In this document: piece after piece, positions 1 through 7,694 of the stretch
How the letters are laid out: each line of letters starts with the position of its first letter
How positions within the stretch are numbered: position 1 is the stretch's first letter
Assembly (NCBI GenBank): GCA_905233405.1
Contig: CAJOEG010000090.1
Location: 1 to 12,988, forward strand
DNA length: 12,988 bases
Source: an uncultured Bacteroidales bacterium
GTDB lineage: Bacteria > Bacteroidota > Bacteroidia > Bacteroidales > ML635J-15
Reading direction: 5' to 3'
Notes under the pieces: model-generated
What the model saw: only the letters and a program-made list of their open reading frames with translations
Databases searched by the model: none
Told to the model about the DNA's origin: nothing
Translations under genes and position numbers: made by a program

Positions 1-1077
1 GCTAACAACGACATCTGCTATCCTGCCACCATCGTCATCGGCACGATAATGATGGCTCTCGAAAGCGGAAAATTCAATCCAGACGACATTGCCGTAGCCA
101 TCACGCAGACAGGCGGACAATGCCGCGCCAGCAACTATTTGTCGCTGATTAAGAACGCAATGGTGACAGCAGGATTCGAGAATATTCCAGTCGTTTCGGT
201 GGCAACAGGAAGCAGCAAGATAAACTACCAGCCAGGATTCGACCTACATGTTTCGAAAAATATCGGTCTGTTGCTCAACACTATGCTTTATGCCGACTGC
301 CTTTCGAAATTGTACCAGGGTGCAGTCATTAGGGAAAAGACAAAAGGTATCGCTCGGAAAATCAGGGACAAATACACAGAAATGAGTTTCCCATACATCG
401 AAAACAAGCAGGGCGACAAACTTCAGGGACTTCTGAAGAAGGCCGTTGCAGAATTCCGCGAGAACATAAACGAAGGAAGCACCTACCCGACCATTGGCAT
501 CGTTGGCGAGATATACTTGAAATACAATGCGTTCAGCAACAAATATGTCGTCGATTGGCTCAACGACCAAGGCTTTGAGGTTGCCGTGCCGTCGATATAC
601 AATTTCTTTATCAACGGACTGGTAAACAATGCAGTAAACCGCAAATACCATATCAAGCCTAGCAAAACGCCAGCTTTTGTAACCACAGCGGTTTACAACT
701 TAATTGCAAGATTTGCAAGAAAGTACGACAAGATTTGCGCAGGCTTCCCGAGCTACCGTCCGTTCGACAACCTGTTCGAGGCCTTTGACGATGCCACCAA
801 GATTGTAAATCCCGCCACCAACTTCGGCGAAGGCTGGCTTCTGCCTGCCGAAATCGCCAACTACGCCAAGAACGGCATCAACAGCGTGGTAAGTTTACAG
901 CCGTTCGGGTGCATAGCCAACCACATCATTTCCAAGGGAATGGAAAAGAAAATCAAGCAGATTTACTCCGACATGAACCTACTCTTCCTCGACTTTGATG
1001 CTGGCACCTCCGAAGCAAATGTGTTCAACAGATTGCATTTCATACTGGAAAATGCAAAAAGCAAGATAAAGAAATAA
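1..1077 (+). CDS. Acyl-CoA dehydratase activase-related protein (HgdC/BadF family), C-terminal part, 5' truncated by the window
   Basis: The reading frame is open from base 1 and ends at TAA 1075-1077, giving 358 visible codons. The first in-frame ATG (49) is internal, because the preceding codons already read family-like sequence (NNDICYPATIVIG). The visible part resembles the HgdB-like/DUF2229 C-terminal section of the large (about 1,400-residue) Bacteroidota proteins whose N-terminus is a BadF/BadG ASKHA ATPase. Conserved-looking Cys motifs are NDICYP (C6), TGGQCR (C41) and QPFGCIANH (C304, counted from base 1); Cys in this family can bind an iron-sulfur cluster. Relatives activate 2-hydroxyacyl-CoA dehydratases by ATP-driven electron transfer, but the substrate of the long fused form is not established. 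The ATPase half lies outside the window. It converges on the DUF456 gene with a 19-nt gap, where I see no hairpin terminator. Confidence 0.85.
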   Translation, partial: ANNDICYPATIVIGTIMMALESGKFNPDDIAVAITQTGGQCRASNYLSLIKNAMVTAGFENIPVVSVATGSSKINYQPGFDLHVSKNIGLLLNTMLYADCLSKLYQGAVIREKTKGIARKIRDKYTEMSFPYIENKQGDKLQGLLKKAVAEFRENINEGSTYPTIGIVGEIYLKYNAFSNKYVVDWLNDQGFEVAVPSIYNFFINGLVNNAVNRKYHIKPSKTPAFVTTAVYNLIARFARKYDKICAGFPSYRPFDNLFEAFDDATKIVNPATNFGEGWLLPAEIANYAKNGINSVVSLQPFGCIANHIISKGMEKKIKQIYSDMNLLFLDFDAGTSEANVFNRLHFILENAKSKIKK

Positions 1078-1096
1078 AGTCAATTACGAAAAGAAT

Positions 1097-1617
1097 CTAT
1101 CCGAATATCCCCATTATAAACTCCTTGACCACCACGAAGAACACGAAGCAGGAATATATAAGTTTCATCATTATCCCGCACATCATTCCTAAAAATGCTC
1201 CGAACGAAGCTTTCCATACGGCTTTCATATTGCCTTCAGTCTTCTGACCGTGCTTCTTCATATACAGCAGTTCGCCAACAAACGCACCAGCAAACGGAGC
1301 CAGGAAAATAGCCCACCATGCCAATCCGAAAAGACTAACAAGAACACCAATTGCCGCGCCGCGACTGCCCCACTTCGTTCCGCCGAATTTCTTCGTCGCC
1401 CACGAGGGCACAAGGAAATCGAGTACCGTAACCACAACCATTACCACGCCTAATATTATCAATGTAGATATTTCGAAATGCTGACAAAAAATGCTGAAAG
1501 AAATCCGGCAAACGTTATCGGCGGACCAGGAAGAATGGGCAAAAAGCAACCGATAATCCCCACAATCATAAGGATTATGGCAAGCGCCACAAGAATTATG
1601 TCAAGTGCTATGCTCAT
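1097..1617 (-). CDS. DUF456 family membrane protein, apparently frameshifted
   Basis: The ATG at 1617-1615 overlaps the upstream TGA as ATGA and opens a typical DUF456 N-terminus: a hydrophobic segment then GCFLPILPGPP (residues 23-33). This frame runs into TGA about ten codons after LSAFF. The family-like continuation (VVTVLDFLVPSW, TKKFGGTKWG, PFAGAFVGEL) lies in the -1 frame and runs to TAG at 1097. One extra base in the A6 run at 1486-1491 (T6 on the coding strand) would join the frames into a 173-residue protein, close to the usual 160-170. DUF456 proteins are small, Gly-rich inner-membrane proteins of unknown function. As last gene of the bat operon it could be truly inactivated, a sequencing or assembly error, or less likely recoded. 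An alternative TTG start at 1549 gives a nonsense N-terminus and is not credible. Confidence 0.75.
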
Positions 1618-2042
1618 TTGTATTCGGAAATTATTTGGTCAACCGATGATTTATTTATCTGCAAGGTGGTGGAATAGACATAGTTGCCAGACTTCTGCGA
1701 AACGCGCGAACACGATATTTCTGCATTCTCCAGTACCTTGTTGCGCATCGAGTCTATCTTTTGCTCGAACTTGTCGTCTCGCATAAAGTTTTTGTACGAA
1801 AGTTGGTCGACAATGTACTCGTCAACCTGTGAGAGCATCAAGCGATTGGCATCGGCAAGTGCCTTATCCTGCGACATTTGCAACGACAACGAGGTTGCCT
1901 CTGCCGAAGCACGGAAAACATATTTGTCTGTGACATTCTTCGTGCACTTGGGTATAAATATGGATGTTACGGAATTCCAGAATGTGCAGGCATCAAACAG
2001 CACAAAGCAGCACAACGCCATTGCAATCAGGAGTTTTCTCAT
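1614..2042 (-). CDS. Small putative lipoprotein, weakly LPP20-like, in the bat operon
   Basis: A 142-residue protein. I chose ATG 2042-2040 because it overlaps the batE stop as TAATG and starts directly on a signal-like segment (MRKLLIAMALCCFVLF); the frame extends 13 codons further upstream but that part lies inside batE. Cys19 in LFDAC could be a lipidation site, although Phe at -3 and Asp at -2 make it a weak lipobox. The mature part has an Ala-rich helical stretch (about 45-80, RASAEATSLSLQMSQDKALADANR) followed by a charged helix and a short beta-like tail, a pattern resembling LPP20-type lipoproteins. That assignment is by eye and uncertain. Its stop overlaps the DUF456 start (ATGA), so the three genes are probably translationally coupled. 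Expected place: periplasm or a membrane surface. Function unknown. Confidence 0.8.
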   Translation of the reverse strand: MRKLLIAMALCCFVLFDACTFWNSVTSIFIPKCTKNVTDKYVFRASAEATSLSLQMSQDKALADANRLMLSQVDEYIVDQLSYKNFMRDDKFEQKIDSMRNKVLENAEISCSRVSQKSGNYVYSTTLQINKSSVDQIISEYK

Positions 2043-2803
2043 TATTCGACAAGCATTTTTACATCCGACATAGCAATCCACCCCTCCTTGCCGTCGGCAA
2101 GCCTAATGTTGTACATTCCATTGGCAGAATCAACGACCTGAACCTTCAAGCCTTCGCAGATTTCAAACGAGTTGACTGCATCGGCATTTGGCGACGACTT
2201 CACCATCGACTGCTCGAAAACCACAGCATAGTTGTTTTCGGTAATCTCCACCGAAGACTTATAAGCACAAACCGCTGTAAAAATAAATACAGCCAACGAA
2301 ATCACCGCTATGGAAAATCCTAATTTACGCAGAGCCATTCCACTGAAAAACAGATACATTGCAATTCCAATGAACAGCAAAGCAAGCATTATTATATTCA
2401 GGATTGTCCAAGCATCGGAACTCATTGCATTTTGGATTGATGTCCACCACCTTGTGAAGAATGGTACAGGCAAAGTCTCAACACTCTGCTTCAACGAACG
2501 GTTTGCAATGTTAAGGTTGAATGTGGCATCTTCGTTCGACGGGTCAAGCATAAGCGCCTTCTCGTAATAATACACCGCGTATGGAATTTCGTTCAACCTG
2601 TAACAACAGTTACCCATATTGTAATATAAATCCGACGAAGAATATCCCATATTGCTGATTGAGTCGTAAAGCATAAGCGCATCGGCATAGCGCGTCTGCA
2701 TAAAATAACTCTGCGCACTATCGGTCAAAGTCTCTACATCGCTGGCTAGCAACGCATTGAACGACATCAACGAAAGTGCTATATATACAAAAAACTTTTT
2801 CAT
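2042..2803 (-). CDS. batE: BatE: TPR and SH3-like domain membrane protein
   Basis: A 253-residue protein with a signal peptide (about 1-20), TPR repeats (about 25-100, including YNMGNCCYRLNEIPYAVYYYEKAL), two membrane segments (about 132-153 and 161-181) and a C-terminal bacterial SH3-like domain (about 191-251, ending in GKEGWIAMSDVKML). This order is that of BatE from the Bacteroides aerotolerance (Bat) operon. Bat proteins are thought to form an envelope complex with the vWA proteins BatA and BatB; their biochemical role, and whether they truly act in oxygen tolerance, remain unsettled. The start lies three bases after the batD stop (TAG GTT ATG), so the two are co-transcribed. The TPRs and the SH3 domain suggest protein or cell-wall contacts. 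Confidence 0.9.
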   Translation of the reverse strand: MKKFFVYIALSLMSFNALLASDVETLTDSAQSYFMQTRYADALMLYDSISNMGYSSSDLYYNMGNCCYRLNEIPYAVYYYEKALMLDPSNEDATFNLNIANRSLKQSVETLPVPFFTRWWTSIQNAMSSDAWTILNIIMLALLFIGIAMYLFFSGMALRKLGFSIAVISLAVFIFTAVCAYKSSVEITENNYAVVFEQSMVKSSPNADAVNSFEICEGLKVQVVDSANGMYNIRLADGKEGWIAMSDVKMLVE

Positions 2804-2806
2804 AAC

Positions 2807-4645
2807 CTATCTTATGTTTTCTTCAAGTTGTTCAATAATTTCGGTAGTCTCGTCGTAGATAGTGTGCAGTTCGCTATTTGCCCCCGACACGAAATGAGCA
2901 AATTCACACCTGTCAATCAGTTCAACAAAACGCCTTGACATTTCCTCGTTAACATTATGGTCAGCAAAGGCTTGCATTACATTGTCCTTGGTAAGTTGCG
3001 ATGTCGGAATCGAGAGTTTGTCGCTTGCATAACCCCACAAAGCCGTGATAATTTCCTTGTAGAAATCGGAGGAATTGCCAGCCTGCATATATTTGCGAGC
3101 ATTTTTCAGTCGCTTGCGAGAAATCTTGCTTGCCTTCTGGCGTTTCATCAGTTCCACATCCTGACGCTTCTTGATATTCTTACGCAACACAATAACAATC
3201 ACCACAAATGCAACCAACATTCCGATTATCAAGGCCCAGTACAAGCCCGAAAGCATCAGCGGAGAATAGGCGGCTGCCAATCCAAGGTTGCCCTTATGAA
3301 CATATCTGACATCTTCGGGATTGATGACCTCGACGCCCGTCTGCGAATTGTAGATTGTCCCCGATGCCATATCGCCACTGCCCTTGCGCACATTTATTAT
3401 TATCGGATCGGTCGAAACTGTCTTGTAAGACTTTGAAGCAAGGTCGTAATATACAAGCGAAACATCTCCCAAGTTGAAATTACCACCATAACGAGGAACC
3501 AACGTAAACTCCCAGGTCTTACTTCCCGACAAGCCCGATTCGGTTGGATTAAGTTTGCTTGTTACAACAGGTTCGTACTGTTCAAATTCCTTGGGACAAG
3601 ATATTTTTGGAGCCTCAATAGTATTGAAATTTCCTGAACCAGAAATTGTTATCTTGCATACGACTGCCTCATTTACCGAAACCGTATCGTTAGGCTTGGT
3701 CAAGCTAATATTGAACTTGCCAACAGCACCAGAAAATCCCATAGGCTCCGAAGGCAATGAACTAACATTCAGTGAAACAGCAGGAGCCTTTGCAGAAACA
3801 GGCGCATTGTCGTAGGTATATCCCCAGAATGGATGTCTGCCCGTGACAACCCTTGCCATACACTTTATGTTTGACTCGTCAATTTCGGCTTTGCCTGCAA
3901 CTCGCGGAAAGACAAGGTATTTCTTCAGCACGGCAGCATTGTAGGTCTTGCCATTTATTGTTTCACGCGACCATTTCAAATTCTGGTCAGTTTCCAATTC
4001 CTCCACATAGAAATTGTTAAGCTTCGGCACGTCAAAGTCTTCTATGGAAACCAAATCGATTGCAGTGTATAGCTTTATTGTTACGATTGCAGCCTCGCCC
4101 TTTGCTAGATTAGTCTTGCTTGAATAGGTGCGAAGCAAAACATCGTCGGCCGACACTGTTGCCTTAGGCTGGTTCTGCTGTTGCTGCTGGCGCGAACTTC
4201 CCGAACCGAAAATATCCTCGAACGGGTCGTAATAGCTTGACTGCCTTTGCTGTTGCTGTTGCACGGCTTCCTTTTGAACCGTGACGGAAATTGAGTTGGA
4301 AGTGTATTTTGTTCCTCCGACCACGGCAACTGCGCCATCGAGAGTGTATGTGCCTTCGGAAACAGCTTCAAGGGTATAGGTGTAAGTGTAGGTGTTTGAA
4401 CTGGTCATACTGCCGTTCACAATGCTAACGCTCGAACTTGAACTTTGCGACGGCCCGCCAACCATCTTGAATCCCGGAATATTGCCGAGTTGTATCGACG
4501 AAGGCTTCTCATTAAGAGTATATTGGACTTGCATACGCTGCCCCACTCCAACCCTTGCCGGAGCCTTGCCTGTAAAGGTAACGCCGTCGGCAAACAAGGC
4601 TAACGATGCGAACAAAATGACTATAATCGACAAAAATTTTCTCAT
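2807..4645 (-). CDS. batD: BatD: multidomain anchored envelope protein
   Basis: A 612-residue protein. It has a signal peptide (1-19), then a long periplasmic part built of beta-rich domains (about 20-420) typical of BatD, one membrane segment (about 466-487), a basic stretch after it (KNIKKRQDVELMKRQK) and a helical cytoplasmic tail (about 500-612). Residues 129-158 are a Gln-rich linker with two short poly-Gln runs flanking YYDPFEDIFGSGSS, a low-complexity hinge between the first and second beta domains. In other Bacteroidota batD follows moxR, a DUF58 gene, batA, batB and batC; here it is the first gene of its operon, with a promoter-like region and the sppA terminator directly upstream. 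It probably works with BatE (next gene) and with BatA/BatB encoded elsewhere. Start ATG 4645-4643 directly opens the signal peptide. Confidence 0.92.
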   Translation of the reverse strand: MRKFLSIIVILFASLALFADGVTFTGKAPARVGVGQRMQVQYTLNEKPSSIQLGNIPGFKMVGGPSQSSSSSVSIVNGSMTSSNTYTYTYTLEAVSEGTYTLDGAVAVVGGTKYTSNSISVTVQKEAVQQQQQRQSSYYDPFEDIFGSGSSRQQQQQNQPKATVSADDVLLRTYSSKTNLAKGEAAIVTIKLYTAIDLVSIEDFDVPKLNNFYVEELETDQNLKWSRETINGKTYNAAVLKKYLVFPRVAGKAEIDESNIKCMARVVTGRHPFWGYTYDNAPVSAKAPAVSLNVSSLPSEPMGFSGAVGKFNISLTKPNDTVSVNEAVVCKITISGSGNFNTIEAPKISCPKEFEQYEPVVTSKLNPTESGLSGSKTWEFTLVPRYGGNFNLGDVSLVYYDLASKSYKTVSTDPIIINVRKGSGDMASGTIYNSQTGVEVINPEDVRYVHKGNLGLAAAYSPLMLSGLYWALIIGMLVAFVVIVIVLRKNIKKRQDVELMKRQKASKISRKRLKNARKYMQAGNSSDFYKEIITALWGYASDKLSIPTSQLTKDNVMQAFADHNVNEEMSRRFVELIDRCEFAHFVSGANSELHTIYDETTEIIEQLEENIR

Positions 4646-4664
4646 ATCTGTTCCGATATAAAAC

Positions 4665-4704
4665 TTTCGCGAAAATAACGCATTGTAACAATCAATGTTT
4701 CAAA
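4665..4704 (-). promoter_or_regulatory. Candidate batD promoter with overlapping inverted repeats
   Basis: On the minus strand TATTTTCG (4677-4670) matches the Bacteroidota -7 element TAnnTTTG at 7 of 8 positions, about 25 bases ahead of the batD start. A TTTG lies at 4704-4701, but the 23-base spacing is longer than usual. A perfect palindrome TTTCGCGAAA (4665-4674) overlaps the -7 box, and ATTGT-A-ACAAT (4682-4692), itself inside CATTG...CAATG (4681-4697), sits in the spacer. These could be operators, but no regulator is known. Confidence 0.35.
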
Positions 4705-4762
4705 AGAAAAGTTAAAGTTTTATTATATTACCAACAATGCTTTTTGTGACTAAAAATCACGT

Positions 4763-4797
4763 AAAAAAAAATCCGCAAGCTCATCGCCTGCGGATTT
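4763..4797 (-). terminator. Rho-independent terminator of sppA
   Basis: Read on the minus strand, AAATCCGCA (4797-4789) pairs perfectly with TGCGGATTT (4777-4769) around an 11-base loop, and a nine-T tract (4771-4763) follows and partly overlaps the stem. It begins 22 bases after the sppA stop codon, separating sppA from the bat operon. Confidence 0.85.
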
Positions 4798-4818
4798 CTT
4801 ATAATAACCACAAAACAT

Positions 4819-6581
4819 TTACTTTATAACGATGTCGTGTTCCATACGAGCCTGAATGCCACTTGTTTCGGCAATTCTCTTGGCATTCTGATAGTAGATG
4901 TAGTTTTCACCAAGTTCGCTCTTCATAATTTTAGCAGAAATATCAAACTGTTCAACCAAATCTTCGTACCATTCCTTCTTTGCAGGATATTCAACAATCT
5001 TGTAGTCAGGAATATTTGCCAGTTCAACAGCCTTCTTTACTGCATCGTTAAGGCTGCCAAGTTCGTCAACAAGACCGATTTCAATTGCATCGGCACCAGC
5101 CCATACGCGACCCTGTCCTATCGAATCGACCAATGCCTTTTCGCTCAAAACATGACCTTCGGCACCCTTGCCCTTACGTCCGTCGAAAACTCTTGTAAGG
5201 AAAGTATCATAGAAGTCCTCGATTGACTGCTGAACATAGTTGTATTCCATTTCGGAAACAGGACGCATAGTAGTTCCAAAATCAGCATGAGCGTTGGTGC
5301 ATACGGTGTCGATTGTAAGACCAATCTTGTCGGTTACAAGTCCTTGCAAGTTCGGGAACATTCCGAAAACGCCAATCGAACCAGTCAAAGTTGTAGGCTG
5401 TGCATAGATGTAGTCGGCAGAACACGAAATGTAGTATCCGCCCGAAGCAGCAAGATTACCCATCGAAACTACGATTGGCTTTCCAGCCTGCTTAACCTTC
5501 TGTATTTCACGCCACATAACTTCCGATGCAAGTCCCGAACCACCAGGAGAGTTGACACGCAGAACAACTGCCTTAACATCGTCGTTCTCACGAATCTTGC
5601 GGAGTTCCTCGGCAATCTTGTCGCCACCCATCTGACCTTTACCACCGTTGCCATCAACGATTTCGCCTTCGGCAAACAAAACAGCAACTTCGTTCTTCGA
5701 CTTGTTTTCCTTTACACTAGGTACACTTGCCTTTGCATATTTTTCAAGGTCAATGAACATATCCTTGTCCTTGCCGTTGAATCCCGACTTAGCCTTGAGT
5801 TCATCAATAACTTCGTCGTAATACTTTACAGCGTCGGCAAACTTCAATGCGACTGCATCCTCTGCCTTACGCAACGAAAGGCTGTCGGCATACATATTGA
5901 GGTCTTCGACCGAAATACCACGAGCCTCGGAAATGCCTTTGCAAACCTTTCCCCAGATAGAATTCAGGAGAACGCTGTACTGCTTGCGGTTTGCGGGGCT
6001 CATCTTGTCGCAGATGTAAGGTTCCACAGCCGACTTAAACTGTCCGTGACGGAAAACCTGCATCTCGACGCCAAGTTTCTCGAGTACATTCTTGTAGAAC
6101 ATTATCTGCGAGCACATACCCTGCCACGACATTCCGCCCTGCGGGTTTACATAAACCTCGTCGGCAACAGATGCCAAATAGTAACCGAACTGCGAATATG
6201 CAGTAGCATAACTTATTATGAACTTTCCGCTTTCCTTGAACTCGATGAGCTTGTTACGAAGTTCCTCGATTGTTGCAGTACCAGCCGAAGCACCGTCCAT
6301 ATCCAGATAGATACCCTTGATACGGTCGTCGGTCTTTGCCTTTTCGATTGACTTCAACGCATCGTTAAGACCAATCTGCTTTATTGGCGTCATCGACATA
6401 AAGTCGAAACCCATTCCATCGGTAACCTTGTCTGGCATATCGGCAGTAAGAGAAATCTTCAGCACCGAATTGTCCTTCACGGTAACATCCGACGACGAAC
6501 TACCTGCCGCCGACAGGCAAGGATGTGAACAATGATAACGCCCACGACTACGGCCAACATCACTTTCCAAAACTTATTCAT
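4819..6581 (-). CDS. sppA: Signal peptide peptidase SppA, 67K type, with a frame break in the N-terminal anchor
   Basis: Membrane-anchored serine protease that degrades cleaved signal peptides. The body has the duplicated ClpP/crotonase-like fold of the 67K form. The general base Lys is seen in RHGQFKSAVEPY and the nucleophile Ser in NLAASGGYY, 197 residues apart, as expected for the Lys-Ser dyad; NSPGGSG and TLTGSIGVFG also match the family. The natural start is ATG 6581-6579: it opens a membrane anchor (MNKFWKVMLAVVVGVIIVHI) and lies just behind a good -7 box. That frame stops at TGA 6479-6477 after 34 codons. The enzyme continues in the -1 frame from about LSAAGSSSSDVTVKDNSV, so at least one base is missing between about 6500 and 6540. 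A TTG start at 6570 would keep the frame but gives an Arg-rich, non-membrane N-terminus. The anchor also looks about ten residues short compared with relatives as I recall them. Confidence 0.88.
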
Positions 6582-6610
6582 ATAAATCAAATTTTTATTA
6601 AACGATAGCG

Positions 6611-6618
6611 CAAAGATA
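6611..6618 (-). promoter_or_regulatory. -7 promoter element of sppA
   Basis: TATCTTTG on the minus strand is a perfect match to the Bacteroidota -7 element TAnnTTTG, 29 bases before the ATG at 6581. No TTTG is seen at the usual 19-21 base spacing upstream; that position falls in the heptamer repeat at 6624-6658. Confidence 0.5.
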
Positions 6619-6623
6619 ATGCA

Positions 6624-6658
6624 ATTTACGATTGACGATTTACGATTTTAGATTTTTT
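6624..6658. repeat. Degenerate 7-nt tandem repeat in the sppA/aroC divergent spacer
   Basis: Five consecutive heptamers can be read: ATTTACG, ATTGACG, ATTTACG, ATTTTAG, ATTTTTT. The first three are near-identical and the last two degenerate into a T tract. The array lies where the -33 region of the sppA promoter would be expected. A second heptanucleotide array of different sequence occurs at 10746-10857. Confidence 0.65.
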
Positions 6659-6679
6659 TGCAACTATACATCCTTTCAT

Positions 6680-6710
6680 TTTGACATTACAATATTTCTC
6701 ATTATTTTTG
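6680..6710 (+). promoter_or_regulatory. Promoter of aroC-addB (Bacteroidota type)
   Basis: TTTG at 6680-6683 and TATTTTTG at 6703-6710 are separated by exactly 19 bases, matching the Bacteroidota consensus TTTG-N19-TAnnTTTG at every defined position. The aroC ATG is 18 bases after the -7 box, so the leader would be short. Confidence 0.6.
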
Positions 6711-6728
6711 TTCCTCTAATTTCATCGG

Positions 6729-7694
6729 ATGAACTCTTTTGGGAATATCTTCAGAATAACGCTCTACGGCGAATCGCACGGCAAGGAAATAGGTGTCGTT
6801 GTTGACGGTTGCCCTGCAGGAATACCGCTGTCGGAAAACGATATGCTAACCGACATTGAGCGCCGCAAAACAGGCGGATACGCCACAAGTACCCGTACCG
6901 AAAGCGACATTCCCGAAATACGAAGTGGCATATATCAAGGACACACAACAGGCGCACCTATATTAGTTGCTTTCCACAACGAAGATTTCAACGATGAAGA
7001 CTACAATTTTGACGGATTTTTCCGTCCCGGACACGCCGACTACGCAGCCTACAAAAAATACAACGGCTACAACAATCCTCTTGGCGGAGGTCAGTTCTCG
7101 GGAAGAATGACACTTCCTCTGGTTGCCGCTGGCTGCATTGCAAAGAAACTCATTCCTTCAATAGATATTTCAGCACAGATACTGCCAGAATGTATGGCAA
7201 ACGTTGAAAAGGCACTTGAAAACAACGACTCTGCCGGCGGAATAGTAGAATGCAGAATACGAAACCTTGAAGCAGGAATTGGCGAACCATTATTCGATAG
7301 TCTGGAATCGCTCATTTCTCACGCAATATTCTCAATTCCAGGCGTAAAAGCCATAGAGTTTGGCAACGGAATTGCCTCGGCGTCAATGCTCGGCTCTGAA
7401 TACAACGACTGCATAGTATCATCCGACGGAAAAACGGCGACAAACAACTGCGGAGGCATCAACGGCGGAATTTCAAATGGAAACGAAATTGTTTTCCGCA
7501 CCTACTACCACCCTACCCCAAGCATTGCAAAAAAGCAAAAGACATTCAATTTCAATAGTTTAAAAGTTGAAGACTTGGAAATTCACGGACGCCACGACAC
7601 CTGCTTCGCACTGCGCACACCGGTAATAGTCGAGGCTCTTGTTGCGATTGTACTTGCCGACCTGACCCTAATTTCAAAAGCCACAAGACTATGA
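6729..7694 (+). CDS. aroC: Chorismate synthase, short divergent form
   Basis: Converts 5-enolpyruvylshikimate-3-phosphate to chorismate with reduced FMN, the last step of the shikimate pathway. The 321 residues contain the family signatures in order: GESHG with catalytic His17, RPGHADY with His102, GGGQFSGR (119-126), TNNCGGINGGISNG (238-251) and GRHD (287-290). It is clearly shorter than the roughly 350-360 residues usual in Bacteroidota. It also has GGGQFSGRMTLPL where the common form has GGGRSSARET, and PTPSIAKKQ where Bacteroides proteins read differently. These variants match, from memory, a short form found in some gut Firmicutes. Transfer or an old paralogue is therefore possible. All key residues seem present, so an active enzyme is likely. 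ATG 6729 follows a good promoter; the stop TGA 7692-7694 overlaps the next start as ATGA. Confidence 0.93.
   Translation: MNSFGNIFRITLYGESHGKEIGVVVDGCPAGIPLSENDMLTDIERRKTGGYATSTRTESDIPEIRSGIYQGHTTGAPILVAFHNEDFNDEDYNFDGFFRPGHADYAAYKKYNGYNNPLGGGQFSGRMTLPLVAAGCIAKKLIPSIDISAQILPECMANVEKALENNDSAGGIVECRIRNLEAGIGEPLFDSLESLISHAIFSIPGVKAIEFGNGIASASMLGSEYNDCIVSSDGKTATNNCGGINGGISNGNEIVFRTYYHPTPSIAKKQKTFNFNSLKVEDLEIHGRHDTCFALRTPVIVEALVAIVLADLTLISKATRL

Noticed and set aside
244..651. 135-codon minus-strand open frame
   Set aside because: Antisense shadow of the dehydratase-activase gene.
1480..1500. Canonical programmed -1 frameshift site in the DUF456 gene
   Set aside because: The heptamer is A TTT TTT rather than X XXY YYZ and no stable downstream hairpin is evident, so an indel is the simpler explanation.
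1097..1549. TTG at 1549 as the DUF456 start
   Set aside because: Its first 25 residues are unlike the family, while the ATG at 1617 gives the right N-terminus in the other frame.
2957..3436. 159-codon plus-strand open frame
   Set aside because: Lies antisense inside batD, with no start context or family resemblance.
5287..6351. Open frame of 354 codons on the plus strand
   Set aside because: It is antisense to sppA, whose catalytic motifs are clear on the minus strand; the translation has no recognisable domain.
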